DNA from: Candidatus Babelota bacterium
Lineage (GTDB): Bacteria; Babelota; Babeliae; Babelales; UASB340
Direction: 5' to 3'
Length of the DNA: 36,196 nucleotides
NCBI GenBank assembly: GCA_014730005.1
Contig: WJIY01000030.1
Span: 1 to 36,196 of the forward strand
This document shows, piece by piece, positions 19,317-27,729 of this stretch. Both the position numbers and the translations under genes were made by a program. The first letter of the stretch is position 1; each line of letters opens with the position of its first letter. The notes under the pieces were generated by a model. The model ran no database searches. It saw only the letters and a list, made by a program, of their open reading frames with translations, and had not been told where the DNA came from.

Positions 19317-19419
19317 GTAAAATTCTTCAAATAATGCGCCGATATTCAGTTTCTCGAAAAAATAATCTAATTAAAAAAGAAAAATCTTTTGTATTCAAAG
19401 ATATTATCTTTTGATAATC

Positions 19420-19448
19420 TTTATGCTTAATATTCTTTAGTATATAAT
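19420..19448 (+). promoter_or_regulatory. Candidate promoter of rseP
   Basis: A perfect TATAAT lies 17 bases after a weak TTTATG, about 55 bases before the rseP ATG. An AAAGG ribosome site follows nine bases before that ATG. The -35 matches poorly. Confidence 0.4.
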
Positions 19449-19502
19449 ATTAATAAAATTAAAGAATCTAATTTTTGCTTATTAATAGAAAGGTTTTTTT
19501 CA

Positions 19503-20645
19503 ATGAATTTCAATGCTCTTTCAATAATGTTTAATACCAAGTTTTTACCTTTAATTTACGCAATTATAGGTTTTGGACTCTTGATTATGATTCATGAATT
19601 TGGTCATTTCATATTCTGTAAAATTTTTAATATTTATACTCCAACATTTTCTATTGGCATGGGTCCTAAAATTATAGAAAAAAAAATAGGTACAACAAGA
19701 TTTCAAATAGCCGCTCTGCCTATAGGTGGTTATGTAGAAATAGCAGGACAATCTGAGCCTGGTCAAGGAAAACAAGAATATGCACATATGCAAGGAGAAA
19801 AATCTTTTGCAAATAAATCGTATTGGAAAAAAGCTTTAGTGATTTGTGGCGGAATCATTTTTAATATAATTTTTGCTTATTTAGTTTATTCAATCTTATT
19901 CTTTATAGGAATTCCTAAACAGAAATCTGAAGTATTTTTTTCCAAAAAAATTGATCCTGTAATAACAGAATCTTTTGATATTAAAGCTGAAGATAAAATT
20001 GTAAGTATCAATACTGAAGATTTAAGCAATGATCCCAAAAAATTAATATCTCAATTACAAAATCAATTTTTACAACCCTTATCAAAAAATTCAAAGACTC
20101 AACAAATAAAGTTAGAAATAATGAGAAATGATCACAAAATTTTTGTTGATATCAACACACAAGATGAAAAAATAAATAACAAAATTTTAAATTCTATCCA
20201 ATTAAAATCCTCACCAATTGAAGGTGAATATGAGAAATACTCATTTTTCGGTTCAATAATTCAAGGAATAAAAGTCACAAATCAATGGATATATCAAATT
20301 TTATATAGTTTTAAATATCTAATTTCTCAAAGAAGCCTAAAAGGTGCCGGTGGACCTATAATGATACTTTCAAAAACTTTCGAAACTGCACAAAAAGGAA
20401 TAATTCCATTATTTATTTTTCTTGCTTTTATTAGTATTAATTTAGCAATTATAAATCTTTTACCAATAGGAGCTCTTGATGGAGGACAACTCTTATTTAT
20501 AACAATAGAAGCTATAATTCGACGTCCAATTCCTGAGATTATAAAAATGACAATAAATATAGCATCTTTAGTTTTACTAATAAGTCTAATTATATACCTT
20601 TCGTACAAAGACTTATTATATTTAATTACTGGAAAAATTAGTTAA
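19503..20645 (+). CDS. rseP: RIP zinc metalloprotease, RseP/site-2 protease family
   Basis: This family cuts membrane proteins within the bilayer. RseP itself releases sigma-E in envelope stress and clears signal peptides. The 380-residue protein has the zinc motif HEFGH (31-35) in its first membrane segment, a second hydrophobic segment near 110-136, a divergent PDZ-like periplasmic region, and the third-ligand motif NLLPIGALDGG (318-328) in a later segment. Its length suggests one PDZ domain rather than two. It converges on lpxC with 26 bases between stops. Which protein it cleaves cannot be seen here; no anti-sigma factor gene is nearby. Confidence 0.93.
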   Translation: MNFNALSIMFNTKFLPLIYAIIGFGLLIMIHEFGHFIFCKIFNIYTPTFSIGMGPKIIEKKIGTTRFQIAALPIGGYVEIAGQSEPGQGKQEYAHMQGEKSFANKSYWKKALVICGGIIFNIIFAYLVYSILFFIGIPKQKSEVFFSKKIDPVITESFDIKAEDKIVSINTEDLSNDPKKLISQLQNQFLQPLSKNSKTQQIKLEIMRNDHKIFVDINTQDEKINNKILNSIQLKSSPIEGEYEKYSFFGSIIQGIKVTNQWIYQILYSFKYLISQRSLKGAGGPIMILSKTFETAQKGIIPLFIFLAFISINLAIINLLPIGALDGGQLLFITIEAIIRRPIPEIIKMTINIASLVLLISLIIYLSYKDLLYLITGKIS

Positions 20646-20671
20646 AAAAATGTTTTAAATTTTAATTACTT

Positions 20672-21544
20672 TTAGATCAAGTACCACATATCAGGATTTT
20701 CAATATAATGCTGAATAACTTGTCTATTAAAATTATGACCAGTTTTTTGTGCAACAATAGAACCAATTAAATTTTTACCCAATAAAGCTAAATCTCCAAA
20801 TAAATCCAAAAGCTTATGTCTAATAAATTCATTTTCAAATCTTTTATCATTTAAAAACTCTTCTTCTCCAATAACAACTGTATTACCAAGTGTTGTTCCT
20901 TTTGCAAGTCCATGTCTTCTTAAAAAAGGTAATTGTTCTAAAAAACCAAACGTTCTTGCAGAGGCAAGATAACCTGAAAAATATTCATTATCCAATACAC
21001 CATACAAATTATCTTTTTGTACCAAAGGATGTTTAAAATCTGCAAAATATTTAAAATATAAATTTTTGTCATAAGAGCATGATTCTTCAAAATATTCAGC
21101 CGGCTTTATTGTAATAAATCTACCATTTTTTTGTTCTTCAAAATTAAGTTCTTTTTTTGGAGTTAAAAAATTTTTTTTAATATTTTGTTCTAAAATTCCC
21201 GCTTGTTCAATCGCACAAACAAAAGGCAATGCACTACCATCTAATATTGGAACTTCTAATCCTTGTACCTCAATAATCAAATTATCAATGGAAAATGCAC
21301 TAATCGAAGCCATTAAATGTTCAACAGTACTAACAATAAATTCTTTATTTCTAATAACTGATGCATGCATAGCATTTTCGGGAATAACTTGACCTAAAAC
21401 AATTTTTTCCATAGGAAATCGAGGACTTATAAATACAATTCCTGTATTTTCAGAAGCTGGTTTTAAGGTAACAAGAGATTCCGCTCCAAAATGAACCCCA
21501 ATCCCCTGAAATGAAACTTCTTTTTGTATAGTTCTTTGATTCAT
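20672..21544 (-). CDS. lpxC: UDP-3-O-acyl-N-acetylglucosamine deacetylase
   Basis: LpxC performs the committed deacetylation step of lipid A synthesis in the cytoplasm. The zinc ligands are visible as H76 (TVEHLMAS), H243 and D247 (RHKLLDLFGDLALLG), and the catalytic His as H270 (TGHNFNRQ). The glycine-rich active-site start SFQGIGVHFG and the SARTFGF block are present. At 290 residues it is a single LpxC without a fused FabZ. Its presence with lptD indicates real LPS production. Confidence 0.96.
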   Translation of the reverse strand: MNQRTIQKEVSFQGIGVHFGAESLVTLKPASENTGIVFISPRFPMEKIVLGQVIPENAMHASVIRNKEFIVSTVEHLMASISAFSIDNLIIEVQGLEVPILDGSALPFVCAIEQAGILEQNIKKNFLTPKKELNFEEQKNGRFITIKPAEYFEESCSYDKNLYFKYFADFKHPLVQKDNLYGVLDNEYFSGYLASARTFGFLEQLPFLRRHGLAKGTTLGNTVVIGEEEFLNDKRFENEFIRHKLLDLFGDLALLGKNLIGSIVAQKTGHNFNRQVIQHYIENPDMWYLI

Positions 21545-21673
21545 ATTAATTACAACCTACAAATAATATTGTTTTCCCATTTTTGACAATATTTGACAAA
21601 TACATTTTAACACGAACTACACAATTTAAACATTCAAGTAATTATTAGATCCAATAACAATGATCGCTTTAAA

Positions 21674-22417
21674 CTATCTATCAAACCAAAATCTAAAAAC
21701 CCTCAAAATATCAAAAATTGATTGATCACCTGAATTAGAGCTTATATTTGTTGTAGAAATTACATCTTGATTTACTGGCATTTGTTGTTCATTTTCCAAG
21801 CTAAGACTAAGAGCCTTCGCTAACTCTATTTCCTCTTCTTCAGCTTTTTCCCCTTCTTGTCGTCGCTGTTCATCTTGCAAACTAAGCTCAATAGCTCTTT
21901 CATAATTTTTTTCTTCTTCGCTAGTTGTTGTAGCTATAGAATTATTTAAATATGATTGAGTCGTAGTCGTTGCAGTTGAATCATTTCCATGATCTTCTTG
22001 TAATTTTTGTCTTTTTCGATCAGATTGACCATCTTTTACAGGCTCAAAAATTACAAGTTCACCGAATTGCTTACAAACAGGACAACCTTTTTTATAATTT
22101 TTATTTTTTTCTTCAGGATTTGTATCAATAAATACTGTCGTATCATCAACAGATATTTCTTCTTGGTAAGAAAATTTATCTGTTAACCACTTGTCTAAAC
22201 AATCTTGGTGAAATTTTTTTGTGCAAGTGCAATTTTCTATCTTTGCATAATTTTCATTTACAGGTATTTCTTCAAAACAAATATAACACTGCCTATCTTC
22301 ACTTTGTGGTTGTCTAAACTGCTCAAACTTTCTTTTATTTTTGTGCATTGCATATGAGCTTAAAAATACAACTCCTATCGCAAATAAACTTAATATTATT
22401 TTTTTCATTTTCTTCAC
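21674..22417 (-). CDS. Predicted exported RING-type protein with two ubiquitin-interacting motifs
   Basis: I know of no characterised bacterial protein that this matches. The 247-residue product has a signal peptide (KKMKKIILSLFAIGVVFLSS, probable cut near SYA-MH). A RING-type zinc domain follows with C44, C47, C63, C65, H70, C73, C112 and C115. That C4HC3 order resembles RING-CH (MARCH-type) domains, though the last loop (38 residues) is long. WL after C73 fits E2-binding RINGs. A basic patch RKRQK lies at 134-138. Two ubiquitin-interacting motifs follow: EEEKNYERAIELSLQD (167-182) and EEEEIELAKALSLSLENE (193-210), each with the invariant Ala and Ser. The likely role is an E3 ubiquitin ligase or ubiquitin-binding effector acting on a host. 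The start is GTG after GGA; an ATG three codons on is an alternative. Confidence 0.85.
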   Translation of the reverse strand: MKKMKKIILSLFAIGVVFLSSYAMHKNKRKFEQFRQPQSEDRQCYICFEEIPVNENYAKIENCTCTKKFHQDCLDKWLTDKFSYQEEISVDDTTVFIDTNPEEKNKNYKKGCPVCKQFGELVIFEPVKDGQSDRKRQKLQEDHGNDSTATTTTQSYLNNSIATTTSEEEKNYERAIELSLQDEQRRQEGEKAEEEEIELAKALSLSLENEQQMPVNQDVISTTNISSNSGDQSIFDILRVFRFWFDR

Positions 22418-22566
22418 AATAATTCCAAATTAAATATATAAAACCAAATTTTTTATAAAAAACCAAGATCTCACTTAATCGAGCAACTTGTTCACATTGT
22501 TGATTATTAATTACTTAGGTTAAAACCACCCTCTAAACTTATTGCATATTCTGCATCCCCTCTTTC

Positions 22567-23763
22567 TTATTCTCTTCTTAATTCTTCCTCTGTAACTTGC
22601 GCTAACAAATCATCATTTGATGTATCCATTTCCATTTCCAATTCAATGGGACGGAATCCGAACAAAATCATGATATTATTAATTTTTTCTAAAAGATTTT
22701 TGTGGGTATTGTTAGTAACATCTACTGTTCTGCATTTTTGCGAAATAAGTGGAACTAACTCAGTAAGCATACTTGCTATTTGTTCTGGTTTACTGTCAAG
22801 GTTTAATGGAAATTGAATTTCATTTAATTTTTCTAAAACCCAATCAACCGAAACTGAGTTTTCAGCTTTTAAACCAATTAATAATAAGTTTAATTTCATA
22901 TATGATTCAAATAAGGTTTTTTTGTTTATTAAGGTACTTAAAAAAGAACTTTCATTTTCAAGAAAATCAGCAAAAGATGAAATAATTTCGTCTATAAAAT
23001 TGCGAAAAACAACCACTATTCCCTGGTCAATTATTTTTAATTCAAAAAAAGAATTAACATAATCACAAATTAATTTTTTCAATAATTCATAAACTTCTTC
23101 AAATGATTTCTCAAGCAGTTTTTTCTCATTTTTCATGCAACTAGATTTGTATTTTATAACATATTTTTGAAAAAAATCGTTAAATAATTTCTTTATTTCT
23201 TCTATTTCATTGATATTAAAACTTTTTATTTTTATTTGTATATTTTCAACATCATTATCAAATTGTTTTTTTGTTTTTTCTTTGGCATCTGCTAATTCAC
23301 GTTCTTCCCGAAGTTTTTTCTCTTGTTCTAATTCTTTTGGATTCCTTGCTCTTCTTTCTCTTGCCAATTGTGCAAGTAAAGCGTTTTGGGGAGAAATCGT
23401 TTGCTTTTCTTTGGCATATTGCCCTTTTTGCAATTCTTCCTGATTACTTATTCCTTCATATGTAGTTTGTGTAGACGTAATATATTTATCATTTTCCAAG
23501 ATATCATTATAACAATAAGTCTTAGTGTGATTAAATTCATCAAAATATTTTCTCTTTTTATTGCTTCCAGTATTTTTTATTTCATCATCCGAAAATTCAG
23601 CATCAAAATATTTTCTTTTTTTATTACTTCTAATAGCTTCTATTTTATCACCCGATATTTCTTTACATTTGCCTGTTATTTTTCCTTTGTCGTGCATACT
23701 AAACAATGTAGAAGCATAAGCTGAAAATAAAAAAATTAAAAAAACATTTATGTTTTTTTTCAT
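22567..23763 (-). CDS. Predicted exported coiled-coil protein with duplicated basic motif, function unknown
   Basis: I do not recognise this 398-residue protein. It begins with a signal peptide (MKKNINVFLIFLFSAYASTLFS) followed by Met-His, like the RING protein next to it. Residues 46-54 and 67-75 both read SNKKRKYFD, a duplicated KKRK motif resembling a nuclear localisation signal, set in acidic sequence. A charged, probably coiled-coil stretch follows near 130-170 (LARERRARNPKELEQEKKLR). The remainder is helix-rich with no family I can name; its C-terminus is acidic (EEELRRE). I start it at ATG, seven bases after GGGGGA; an upstream GTG is less likely. A host-directed effector is an inference only. 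Confidence 0.75.
   Translation of the reverse strand: MKKNINVFLIFLFSAYASTLFSMHDKGKITGKCKEISGDKIEAIRSNKKRKYFDAEFSDDEIKNTGSNKKRKYFDEFNHTKTYCYNDILENDKYITSTQTTYEGISNQEELQKGQYAKEKQTISPQNALLAQLARERRARNPKELEQEKKLREERELADAKEKTKKQFDNDVENIQIKIKSFNINEIEEIKKLFNDFFQKYVIKYKSSCMKNEKKLLEKSFEEVYELLKKLICDYVNSFFELKIIDQGIVVVFRNFIDEIISSFADFLENESSFLSTLINKKTLFESYMKLNLLLIGLKAENSVSVDWVLEKLNEIQFPLNLDSKPEQIASMLTELVPLISQKCRTVDVTNNTHKNLLEKINNIMILFGFRPIELEMEMDTSNDDLLAQVTEEELRRE
23538..23630 (-). repeat. Short direct repeat within the coiled-coil gene
   Basis: Two 30-base copies (23538-23567 and 23601-23630) match at 28 of 30 positions and are exactly 63 bases, 21 codons, apart. Both encode SNKKRKYFD in the same frame. 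The bases between copies are not themselves repeated beyond an EF pair. Confidence 0.9.
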
Positions 23764-23965
23764 AATAATATCCCCCACAAATTATTTAAAAATTATTTAC
23801 TATATTTTAAAATTATCTTTTACATTTATCCTTAAAATAAGAATTATTATTAAGATTACATAAATTACAAATAGGAACAAACGCATCTTGTATTCTTGAT
23901 AAAAAAATGTTAAGTTTCACTAAAAAATAGGAAAAATAACTAAAATTTATCCCAAAAACCTACAT

Positions 23966-23993
23966 AAAAAAGCCACCGGTAAGTTCGGTGGCT
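23966..23993 (-). terminator. Intrinsic terminator of rplM
   Basis: On the minus strand AGCCACCG pairs with CGGTGGCT around a seven-base loop and is followed by a run of T. It lies about 25 bases after the rplM stop. It separates rplM from the two exported-protein genes downstream. Confidence 0.9.
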
Positions 23994-24018
23994 CAAACAC
24001 ATTGATTTTTTAATTTTT

Positions 24019-24459
24019 TTACTTTTTTGAAGAAAAAGTAGCTATTTGCGCCGTATGAGGATGCTCATTTCCTGAATAAATCTTCAATTTTTTAATCATA
24101 CCTCTACTTAGCTTATTTTTTGGAAGCATCCCCTTAACTGCATATTTAAACAACAATGTTGGATCTTTTTGGAAAACCTCTGTAGCAGAGCGTTCTTTAA
24201 GTCCACTTTTCCATCCAGAATATGAACGATAAATTTTATCTTCCCACTTGTTCCCAGTTAAAATTATTTTTTCACAATTCGTTACAATAACATAATCACC
24301 GGAATCTGCGTGGGGTGTATATTCTGGTTTATCTTTTCCTCTTAAAATATCTGCAACTTTACTTGCCAACCTACCTAAAATTTGGTCCGATGCATCTATC
24401 ACATGCCATTGTGACTTTTTATTTTCTTTTTTGATGAAAAAACTTTTATTCATATCCAT
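24019..24459 (-). CDS. rplM: 50S ribosomal protein L13
   Basis: L13 is an early assembly protein of the large subunit. The 146-residue product has WHVIDASDQILGRLASKVA, the block GDYVIVTNCEKIILTGNKW and the end PHTAQIATFSSKK. Its usual downstream partner rpsI (S9) is not here; a terminator follows instead. It has its own promoter candidate, so it is a single-gene transcript. Confidence 0.97.
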   Translation of the reverse strand: MDMNKSFFIKKENKKSQWHVIDASDQILGRLASKVADILRGKDKPEYTPHADSGDYVIVTNCEKIILTGNKWEDKIYRSYSGWKSGLKERSATEVFQKDPTLLFKYAVKGMLPKNKLSRGMIKKLKIYSGNEHPHTAQIATFSSKK

Positions 24460-24522
24460 AACTATAAAATCCTTTTGTTGCTTTATTCATTGAAAACTAT
24501 AATAATATTTTTATAAACGCTT

Positions 24523-24540
24523 GCTATTATAAATAATAGC
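24523..24540 (-). promoter_or_regulatory. Palindrome at the expected rplM transcription start
   Basis: GCTATTAT-AA-ATAATAGC, a perfect eight-base inverted repeat, lies a few bases downstream of the -10 box. It would cover the transcription start as an operator, or form a hairpin at the mRNA 5' end. Confidence 0.45.
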
Positions 24541-24544
24541 TTTG

Positions 24545-24573
24545 ATTTTAAATTAAAAATACAAGCTGGTCAA
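24545..24573 (-). promoter_or_regulatory. Sigma-70-like promoter of rplM
   Basis: TTGACC, a 17-base spacer and TAAAAT lie on the minus strand about 90 bases before the rplM ATG. This is the best-matching promoter in the window. It begins right after the pyrG stop, leaving little room for a pyrG terminator. Confidence 0.6.
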
Positions 24574-24591
24574 ACAGCAAAATATAGGTTT

Positions 24592-26253
24592 CTAACTTTT
24601 TTTAGCCAAAATAGCCCTTATAAATTCATTAAATAATGGATGCGGTTTTAAAGGTGTAGATAAAAATTCTGGATGAAATTGACATCCAAGCATAAATGGA
24701 TGATTTTTTAACTCCGATATTTCAACTAAATCTTTCTTTTTGTAAATACCTGAAAACACAACCCCTGATTTTTCAAAAGTTTTTTTATATGCATTATTAA
24801 ATTCATATCTATGCCTATGACGTTCCCAAACCTCTTTTTTCTTATATGCTTTATAAGCTAAAGTTTCCGGAATAATTGTACATGGAAATTTCCCTAAACG
24901 CATCGTTCCACCTTTTTTAACAATTTCTGCTTGTTCTTCTAGCAACGAAATAATTGGATTTTTCGTTGATTTATTAAATTCGGTACTTGATGCATCTGTT
25001 ATTTTTAAAACTGATTGTGCATATTCTATAAGCATTACTTGCATTCCCAAACAAAGACCTAAGTATGGTATCTTATTCTCTCTTGCATATTTTGCAGCTA
25101 AAATTTTACCAACAATTCCACGTTTATCGAAACCTCCCGGAATAATTAAACCCTGAAGTTTTTTGACTTGTTCATAAATATCTGTACCTTTTTTTAAGTT
25201 TTCTTTTTCTATTTTTTGTGCATCAATAACTTGTATATCTACATCATAACCATTTGCATAACATGCAGATTCCAACGCTTTAATAACACTTAAATATGGA
25301 TCATTACTTCCAACATATTTCGCAATCAAACCAATAGTTATTTTTTCTTTCTCTTTCTCAATTTTTTTTATTAATTTTTTCCATTTAGACAAATCCGCTT
25401 TTTTACTTTTTTTAATACTAAACCAATTTTGAATTCTTTTATTAACATCTTGTTGTTGCAAATCTAAAAATAATTTATAAACAGGCTCCCATGTTAATGA
25501 TTCAAATATTAAATCTTTGTGAACACCACACATAATAGAAAGTTTCTCTTTAGATTTTTCTCCAACCTTTCTATCACTTCTCAAAAATAAAGAATCCGGC
25601 ATCAAACCTGCTTTTTTTAATAAAATGACACTGTGCTGTGTTGGTTTGGTTTTTAACTCATTAGCCCAACTTAAAAAAGGAACTAAACTTAAATGACATA
25701 ACATTAATTGCCTATCAGCAAGGTCCATTTTTAATTGACGAACAGCCTCAAGAAAAGCTATTCCTTCCATATCTCCAACCGTTCCGCCAATTTCAACAAG
25801 CACAAAATCAACATTCTTGTCAATTGCAAAATTCAATAACCTATTTTTAATAGCATCAACAACATGAGGAACAAATTGAATATCTTTTCCTAAATACTTT
25901 CCTTCTCGTTCTCCATCTAAAATTTCTTTAAAAATTTGTCCAGAGGAAACAGAAGAAGTTTTATCAAGATGTATATTTAAAAATCTTTCATAATGGCCCA
26001 AATCTAAATCAGTTTCAGCACCATCATCTGTAACAAATACCTCGCCATGTACTAACGGAGACATTGTACCTGGATCAACATTTAAATAAGGATCCCATTT
26101 AACAACAGATACAGAATAACCAGAGTTTTTTAATAAAACACCGATTGAAGAAACCAAAACCCCTTTACCTAACGAAGAACAAACTCCCCCGGTAATTACA
26201 ACAAATCTCGTCTTTTTTTTAATAACTTTCCTTAAAAGTTCATCTTTTTGCAT
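24592..26253 (-). CDS. pyrG: CTP synthase (glutamine-hydrolysing)
   Basis: The enzyme makes CTP from UTP, ATP and glutamine. The N-terminal synthetase domain starts with the P-loop FVVITGGVCSSLGKGV, then KWDPYLNVDPGTMSP and DDGAETDLDLGHYERF. The C-terminal class I amidotransferase has the nucleophile Cys401 (LGLCLGMQ) and the His527/Glu529 pair (FHPEF). I start at ATG (553 residues); a TTG four codons upstream is in frame but unnecessary. It shows the bacterium makes its own CTP if UTP is available. It follows pepP after about 145 bases and may have its own promoter. Confidence 0.97.
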   Translation of the reverse strand: MQKDELLRKVIKKKTRFVVITGGVCSSLGKGVLVSSIGVLLKNSGYSVSVVKWDPYLNVDPGTMSPLVHGEVFVTDDGAETDLDLGHYERFLNIHLDKTSSVSSGQIFKEILDGEREGKYLGKDIQFVPHVVDAIKNRLLNFAIDKNVDFVLVEIGGTVGDMEGIAFLEAVRQLKMDLADRQLMLCHLSLVPFLSWANELKTKPTQHSVILLKKAGLMPDSLFLRSDRKVGEKSKEKLSIMCGVHKDLIFESLTWEPVYKLFLDLQQQDVNKRIQNWFSIKKSKKADLSKWKKLIKKIEKEKEKITIGLIAKYVGSNDPYLSVIKALESACYANGYDVDIQVIDAQKIEKENLKKGTDIYEQVKKLQGLIIPGGFDKRGIVGKILAAKYARENKIPYLGLCLGMQVMLIEYAQSVLKITDASSTEFNKSTKNPIISLLEEQAEIVKKGGTMRLGKFPCTIIPETLAYKAYKKKEVWERHRHRYEFNNAYKKTFEKSGVVFSGIYKKKDLVEISELKNHPFMLGCQFHPEFLSTPLKPHPLFNEFIRAILAKKS

Positions 26254-26397
26254 AAAAACATCCAAATTTTAAAATTAAAATAAACAAAAAGTGATAATCC
26301 CTCACCAAAATCGCCGGATCACAAATAAATTTAAATATCTTTATTGATTCAATCTAACACATTTTCAAAATAAAAATAATGCAATATTCTGTTTATT

Positions 26398-27720
26398 TTA
26401 TTCCAATTCTTCTATCATCAATTGTTCCACTTCTTCAGCTTTTCTTGGCAATTGATAACTTAAACAAACAACCCCATCATCTGTCATCAAATAATTATCT
26501 TCTATTCTTACTCCTAAATTTTCTTGTGGAATATAAATTCCAGGCTCAATAGTAAAAATATCACCTGCAGATAATGGATATATATTATCGCCAACATCAT
26601 GCACATCTAAACCTAAAAAATGTCCTATTCCATGTGTAAAGTATTTGGCATAACCCATTTTTTCCAAAAATGTTAAAGCTAAATGTTGTAAAGACTTATC
26701 TGGATATTGTGAATTATTCAAATACATTCCAGGTTTTGCTATAGTTTCAATATAAACTTGAGTTTGTAAAACAATATTATAAACTTCAAGCTGTCTTTTA
26801 TTAAATCTACCATTAACAGGATAAGTTCTTGTAAGATCAGCTGCATAATAAGCATATTGAGCTCCTACATCGACAACTAACAATTCATTGGATAATAATT
26901 CCTTATCTTTTTTAGTATAATGCAAAACTGTTGTATTTTTTCCACTAGCGATAATGCTTGGAAATGCTGGTCCATTAGCTCCAATTTGAGTAAAAACAGA
27001 TTCAACTACAGCTTGAACTTCATGCTCTATTCTACCTGGCATTATAATTTTGCTTGCCGCCTGATGAGCCAACGATGTTATCTGAACAGCTTTATAAATC
27101 AAATCAATTTCATATTCACTTTTAAATCTTCTTAAATAATGAACCAAAGGCGCTAAATCATTAGTAATATTTTCAAGTTGAGCAAACAAATCCAATAAAT
27201 TCTTATAAATATTAATTTGCGAAAAATATCTTGCCCCCATACCATCAAGCAATGTAAAAACCTCAATATTTGTATCAATCGAATTTTGCAAAAAGAGGTG
27301 TAAATCATTTAAAAAATTTGCATACTTATCCCTCGTAAAAACTGGACTAAAAAAGTAGCTATTACAAGATTTGCCTAGTTGTTTTATTTTTGTAACCCCA
27401 ATTTTTGTAGCTAAGCTTTCTTTAGGTTCTTGATCTGATAAAAAAGTAGTAGTCCATCTCTCTCTAACCCCGCCATAATTAGGTAAATATAATTCTTGCC
27501 TCCCATCAAAATACATACAAAAAATAGCACCCGGCTCTGTAATACCAGTTAAATAATAAAATGAACTTTCTTGTCTAAATAAATGTCTTTGTGTTTCAAA
27601 ATCAGCAAACAAAATAACTAATCCTTTTTTTAAATCAGGATATTCTTGTTTTAAAAAATTAATTACCTGTTTTCTACGATTCTTAAATAATGAATAATCA
27701 AGTCTAGGAACAAAAGCCAT
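26398..27720 (-). CDS. pepP: Xaa-Pro aminopeptidase
   Basis: The enzyme removes N-terminal residues preceding proline; a role in peptide use is likely. The 440-residue product has an N-terminal aminopeptidase P domain (FFYLTGITEPGA-like, at 53-66) and a creatinase-fold catalytic domain. The metal ligands are D284 and D295 (VVDVGAQYAYYAADLTRTYP), H367 (HGIGHFLGLDVHD), E392 (TIEPGIY) and E407 (VRIEDNY). It follows lptD after nine bases and is probably its co-transcribed neighbour. A second member of this fold in the window is map. Confidence 0.94.
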   Translation of the reverse strand: MAFVPRLDYSLFKNRRKQVINFLKQEYPDLKKGLVILFADFETQRHLFRQESSFYYLTGITEPGAIFCMYFDGRQELYLPNYGGVRERWTTTFLSDQEPKESLATKIGVTKIKQLGKSCNSYFFSPVFTRDKYANFLNDLHLFLQNSIDTNIEVFTLLDGMGARYFSQINIYKNLLDLFAQLENITNDLAPLVHYLRRFKSEYEIDLIYKAVQITSLAHQAASKIIMPGRIEHEVQAVVESVFTQIGANGPAFPSIIASGKNTTVLHYTKKDKELLSNELLVVDVGAQYAYYAADLTRTYPVNGRFNKRQLEVYNIVLQTQVYIETIAKPGMYLNNSQYPDKSLQHLALTFLEKMGYAKYFTHGIGHFLGLDVHDVGDNIYPLSAGDIFTIEPGIYIPQENLGVRIEDNYLMTDDGVVCLSYQLPRKAEEVEQLMIEELE

Positions 27721-27729
27721 ACACTCCTT

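Larger units (their letters stand above)
19143..19502. other. Divergent regulatory region between rpsL and rseP
   Basis: This 360-base stretch has no coding potential. It holds a promoter and a structured leader for the minus-strand translation operon, a weaker promoter candidate for rseP, and an A/T-rich inverted repeat around 19397-19422 (AAAGAT-ATT-ATCTTT, then GATAATCTTT). Confidence 0.7.

Noticed and set aside
19143..19502. tRNA or small RNA gene in the divergent region
   Set aside because: No cloverleaf or T-loop consensus was found on either strand; the only clear fold is the rpsL leader hairpin.
22773..23724. Plus-strand open frames opposite the coiled-coil gene
   Set aside because: They are Phe/Leu/Ser-rich mirror products of a Lys/Glu-rich coding strand and have no ribosome sites; the minus-strand frame has a signal peptide and a good start.
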